Source: Kiloniellaceae bacterium (GTDB taxonomy: Bacteria > Pseudomonadota > Alphaproteobacteria > Kiloniellales > Kiloniellaceae). From it: a stretch of DNA of 7,380 nt. Position numbers and translations under genes: made by a program. Shown one piece after another: positions 5,532-7,380 of the stretch. The stretch is from positions 1 through 7,380 of the forward strand of contig JAJFGM010000062.1 in assembly GCA_021776145.1 (NCBI GenBank), in the 5' to 3' direction. The number at the start of each line of letters is the position of its first letter. Position 1 is the stretch's first letter. The notes under the pieces were generated by a model. It saw nothing but the letters and a program-made list of their open reading frames with translations. It was not told the DNA's origin and did no database searches.

Positions 5532-5543
5532 AGCAGAGCTCTA
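5529..5543 (+). repeat. Short hairpin overlapping the arginase stop codon
   Basis: TAGAGC and GCTCTA flank the 3-base loop AGA in a perfect 6-bp dyad that begins at the arginase stop codon. No T-run follows. A second dyad (GGCGG, TTC, CCGCC) lies near 5590-5602. Either might stabilise or end the transcript, but neither is a classical terminator. The rest of the gap to 5705 shows no gene I can support. Confidence 0.3.
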
Positions 5544-5705
5544 CGCCCGACGTGGGGCCTTCCATATCTCGGCACCGTCCCTGACTTGCGGCGGTTCCCG
5601 CCCTGCGCGGCGATGCCCTGCTCGACGTCGCCGGTATCCTCGTCGTTGCCTTTGCCGCCGCCATGACCTTGGGGCAGTGGGTCCCGGGCTGTGACATCGA
5701 CGCAG

Positions 5706-6929
5706 CTATTGCGCCGTCGCCAGGCGCTGCAGCGGCTTTTCGTCGATCGGCAGGTGGATGAGCGCGGCGGCCAATCCGAGAACGATACCGGCCCACCAGA
5801 TCGGGTCGTAGGAGCCGGTGGTGTCGTAGAGGTAGCCGCCCAGCCAGACGCCGAGGAAACTGCCGAGCTGATGGCTGAGGAAGACAACGCCGAAGAGCGT
5901 TGCCATGTAGCGGGCGCCGAAGACCTGGGCGACGATGCCGGTGGTGAGCGGCACGGTCGACAGCCACAAGATGCCCATGGCGGCGGCGAAGAGGTAAATG
6001 GTCAATTCGGTCTTGGGTGAAAGCAGCAGCCCGAGGATGGCGATCACCCTGAGGAAGTAGATGGCGCTGAGGCTCGACTTCTTGCTGTACTTCTGGCCGA
6101 CGGCGCCCGCGAGAAACGAGCCGACGATGTTGAAGAGGCCGACCAGCGCCAAGGCATAGGCGCCGACGAGGGGGTCGAGGCCAATGTCGCGCACATAGGC
6201 CGGGAAATGCACCGTGATGAAGGCGACGTGGAAGCCGCAGACGAAAAAGCCGATGGTCAGCAGCACGAAGCCGCGATGGCTCATTGCCTCGCCAAGGGCC
6301 TGGCCGATGGTCTGTTCGATGACGGCCTCGCCGCGCGCGCTCTCGCCGCGCGGCAGGAAAAAAGCGAGGGGAATGATCAGGCCGGCCGCCAGGGCGAGCA
6401 GCAGCAGCGTGTCGTTCCAGCCGTAGGCGGTAATGAAAGCCTGACTGATCGGCGAGAAGACGACCTGGCCGAAGGAGCCGGCGGCGGTGCCGAGGCCAAG
6501 CGCCAGCGAGCGGCGCTCCGGCCCGACGACCTTGGCGATGGCCGCCAGTGCCAGGGAAAATGAGGTGAGGGAAACGCCCAGACCCGTGACAACGCCGCCG
6601 AAGAGATGCAGGCCAAGTCCGCTCTCCACCGATGCCATGCCCCAGACGCCCAGACCGTAGACCAGCGCGCCGAGGGCGATGACCCGCGCCGGCCCGTAGC
6701 GGTCGGCGAGAATCCCGGCGAAGGGCATGCCCAGGCCCCACACCAGGTTCTGGATGGCCATCGCCAGGGCAAAGGTCTCGCGGTCCCAGCCGCGCGTCAT
6801 GGTCATGGGTTCGAGAAAGAGGCCGAAACCCGAGCGGATGCCGAACCCGATCATGGCGATAAGGCAGCCGGCCAGGATGATGACCAGCGGACGGCTCCAG
6901 ACGGAGGTGCGGCTTTCGGCGTGGCTCAA
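5706..6929 (-). CDS. Major facilitator superfamily transporter, monocarboxylate-carrier-like
   Basis: This 407-residue inner-membrane carrier shows about 12 hydrophobic segments in two halves separated by a charged loop (residues about 185-210). The MFS motif A between segments 2 and 3 is clear: Gly72-Ile-Leu-Ala-Asp76-Arg-Tyr-Gly-Pro-Ala-Arg82. A degenerate copy (Gly-Ala-Val-Gly-Gln-Lys-Tyr) marks the second half. The style recalls monocarboxylate or oxalate/formate-type carriers, but the substrate and direction are unknown. I place the start at TTG (6929), because GAGGAGG on the minus strand lies exactly 5 bases before it. An in-frame ATG at 6986 would add 19 unlike, Cys- and Arg-containing residues encoded by the operator and promoter themselves. 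It is divergent from a MarR-family gene across a large palindrome, so MarR repression relieved by a small aromatic or lipophilic ligand is likely. This fits efflux of a toxic compound, or uptake of an aromatic or carboxylic acid. Confidence 0.87.
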   Translation of the reverse strand: MSHAESRTSVWSRPLVIILAGCLIAMIGFGIRSGFGLFLEPMTMTRGWDRETFALAMAIQNLVWGLGMPFAGILADRYGPARVIALGALVYGLGVWGMASVESGLGLHLFGGVVTGLGVSLTSFSLALAAIAKVVGPERRSLALGLGTAAGSFGQVVFSPISQAFITAYGWNDTLLLLALAAGLIIPLAFFLPRGESARGEAVIEQTIGQALGEAMSHRGFVLLTIGFFVCGFHVAFITVHFPAYVRDIGLDPLVGAYALALVGLFNIVGSFLAGAVGQKYSKKSSLSAIYFLRVIAILGLLLSPKTELTIYLFAAAMGILWLSTVPLTTGIVAQVFGARYMATLFGVVFLSHQLGSFLGVWLGGYLYDTTGSYDPIWWAGIVLGLAAALIHLPIDEKPLQRLATAQ

Positions 6930-6934
6930 GAGGG

Positions 6935-6941
6935 CCTCCTC
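6935..6941 (-). promoter_or_regulatory. Ribosome binding site that fixes a TTG start for the MFS gene
   Basis: On the minus strand this is GAGGAGG, a near-perfect Shine-Dalgarno sequence, 5 bases before TTG at 6929-6927. The upstream ATG at 6986 has no such site and would put coding sequence across the promoter, so the TTG start is preferred. Confidence 0.8.
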
Positions 6942-6947
6942 GGGCAG

Positions 6948-6999
6948 GCGACGTTGACAAGTGTAATTACACGAGTGCAATTGCACTTGTCAACGTCGC
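6948..6999. promoter_or_regulatory. Compound nested palindrome, the probable MarR operator
   Basis: The 52-bp region is symmetric about 6973/6974. The outer arms are 13 bp each and perfect (6948-6960 with 6987-6999; GCGACGTTGACAA against its complement). Between them are two complete 12-bp palindromes, GTGTAATTACAC (6961-6972) and GTGCAATTGCAC (6975-6986), separated by GA. MarR dimers bind palindromes of this size, so two dimers could sit side by side. Each outer arm contains a perfect TTGACA, one per strand. Binding by the adjacent MarR protein is inferred from position. Confidence 0.8.
6966..6993 (-). promoter_or_regulatory. Candidate promoter of the MFS gene
   Basis: On the minus strand, TTGACA (6993-6988, perfect -35) is followed after 16 bases by TGTAAT (6971-6966, five of six -10 bases). 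The start would be near 6958, giving a leader of about 30 bases with the GAGGAGG site. The two 12-bp palindromes occupy the spacer and the -10, so a bound repressor would block the promoter directly. Confidence 0.65.
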
Positions 7000-7009
7000 G
7001 CGCTATATT
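6981..7009 (+). promoter_or_regulatory. Candidate promoter of the MarR-family gene
   Basis: TTGCAC (6981-6986) lies 17 bases before TATATT (7004-7009, five of six -10 bases). Transcription would start near 7016, only a few bases before the ATG at 7020. An alternative is the perfect TTGACA at 6954-6959 with TGCAAT at 6976-6981, which would give a leader of about 30 bases. Both overlap the palindromic operator, so autoregulation is expected. Confidence 0.45.
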
Positions 7010-7019
7010 ATGGATAGCC

Positions 7020-7380
7020 ATGGCCAGCGAATTCGAATTTGACCTTGAGCGGCTTGCCGACGAACCGCGCTGTACCGGCGCGGCGCTGCGGCGGGCGACG
7101 CGCGAGATGTGCCAGTTTTACGACCGCGCCTTGCGTCCCGTCGGCATGACCCTGAACCAGTACTCCCTGCTGCGCAACGCCGCCCTCAAGGACGGCGCGA
7201 CGATCACCGACCTGGCGGCGCGCCTGGCGATGGACCGCACCACCCTGACCCGCAACCTGGGACCGCTCGAAAAAGCCGGCTGGATCGAGGTCTGCGCCGG
7301 GCCCGACAAACGCAGTCGCGCCGTCTGCCTAACCGCGACGGGGCGCGCGCGCCTGGCCGAGGCCATGCCGGTCTGGCGCC
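7020..7380 (+). CDS. MarR-family transcriptional regulator (cut by the window end)
   Basis: The first 120 codons are present; MarR proteins usually have 140-160 residues, so perhaps 20-40 are missing. The core is typical. A first helix runs through Thr-Gly-Ala-Ala-Leu-Arg-Arg-Ala-Thr-Arg, followed by Gly-Met-Thr-Leu-Asn-Gln-Tyr-Ser-Leu-Leu. The winged helix-turn-helix includes Ile-Thr-Asp-Leu-Ala-Ala-Arg-Leu and Asp-Arg-Thr-Thr-Leu-Thr-Arg-Asn-Leu, and the wing carries Asp-Lys-Arg-Ser-Arg before Leu-Thr-Ala-Thr-Gly. It should act as a dimeric DNA-binding repressor of the divergent MFS gene and of itself through the palindrome between them. The ATG at 7020 is the only start that keeps the N-terminal helix. 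No strong ribosome site precedes it (only GGA at 7012-7014), so it may be nearly leaderless. The ligand is unknown. Confidence 0.9.
   Translation, partial: MASEFEFDLERLADEPRCTGAALRRATREMCQFYDRALRPVGMTLNQYSLLRNAALKDGATITDLAARLAMDRTTLTRNLGPLEKAGWIEVCAGPDKRSRAVCLTATGRARLAEAMPVWR

Noticed and set aside
5585..5759. Plus-strand frame with a hydrophobic stretch (Val-Ala-Gly-Ile-Leu-Val-Val-Ala-Phe-Ala-Ala-Ala) after arginase
   Set aside because: No start codon with a ribosome site before the hydrophobic part, and it runs into the antisense of the MFS 3' end; too short to call a gene or relic.
5476..6960. Minus-strand frame of 494 codons overlapping the MFS gene in another frame
   Set aside because: Longer than the real gene but Arg/Pro/His-rich with no membrane segments; the overlapping frame gives a clean MFS protein with motif A.

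Overview
The window looks like chromosomal DNA of a GC-rich alphaproteobacterium, possibly Rhodospirillales-like. The reasons are high GC and third-position GC in every gene, a perfect GGAAC-N16-CGTT promoter of the alphaproteobacterial general stress sigma factor (EcfG type) in front of a PRC-barrel gene, and the style of the proteins. No rRNA, tRNA, CRISPR array, insertion sequence or phage gene was seen.

Layout: (1) 1-315 holds no convincing gene but carries the EcfG-type promoter. (2) 316-996 encodes an exported PRC-barrel protein with a 14-residue tandem repeat, closed by a strong intrinsic terminator (1044-1076). (3) 1078-1423 is a gene-free gap with one clear hairpin. (4) 1424-2446 (minus) is 1-aminocyclopropane-1-carboxylate (ACC) deaminase, acdS. 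It is divergent from an Lrp/AsnC regulator at 2612-3070, the usual acdS/acdR arrangement, across an AT-rich gap with inverted repeats. (5) 3088-3279 (minus) is a relic of a D-2-hydroxyacid dehydrogenase-like gene with a large internal deletion and an in-frame stop. (6) 3448-4512 is a malate/L-lactate-type (Ldh2, YbiC/HcxB-like) dehydrogenase. Its promoter region contains three head-to-tail 13-bp repeats. (7) 4584-5531 is arginase, apparently preceded by a five-codon minigene (Met-Arg-Val-Arg-Pro) that overlaps its start. (8) 5706-6929 (minus) is an MFS carrier starting at TTG. It is divergent from a MarR-family gene (7020 to beyond the window end), and a compound palindrome of about 52 bp lies between them.

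How the genes may work together: ACC deaminase yields ammonia and 2-oxobutyrate, arginase yields ornithine and urea, and the Ldh2 enzyme interconverts a 2-hydroxy acid and a 2-oxo acid. The middle of the window therefore reads as small-molecule nitrogen and 2-oxoacid catabolism under an Lrp-type regulator. A direct metabolic link between these enzymes is inference. The MFS/MarR pair looks like an independent, self-contained efflux or uptake module.

No wholly new system is evident. The most interesting signals are regulatory: the nested MFS/MarR operator, the 13-bp repeat array, the arginine-containing minigene before arginase, the EcfG-type promoter, and the dehydrogenase relic.
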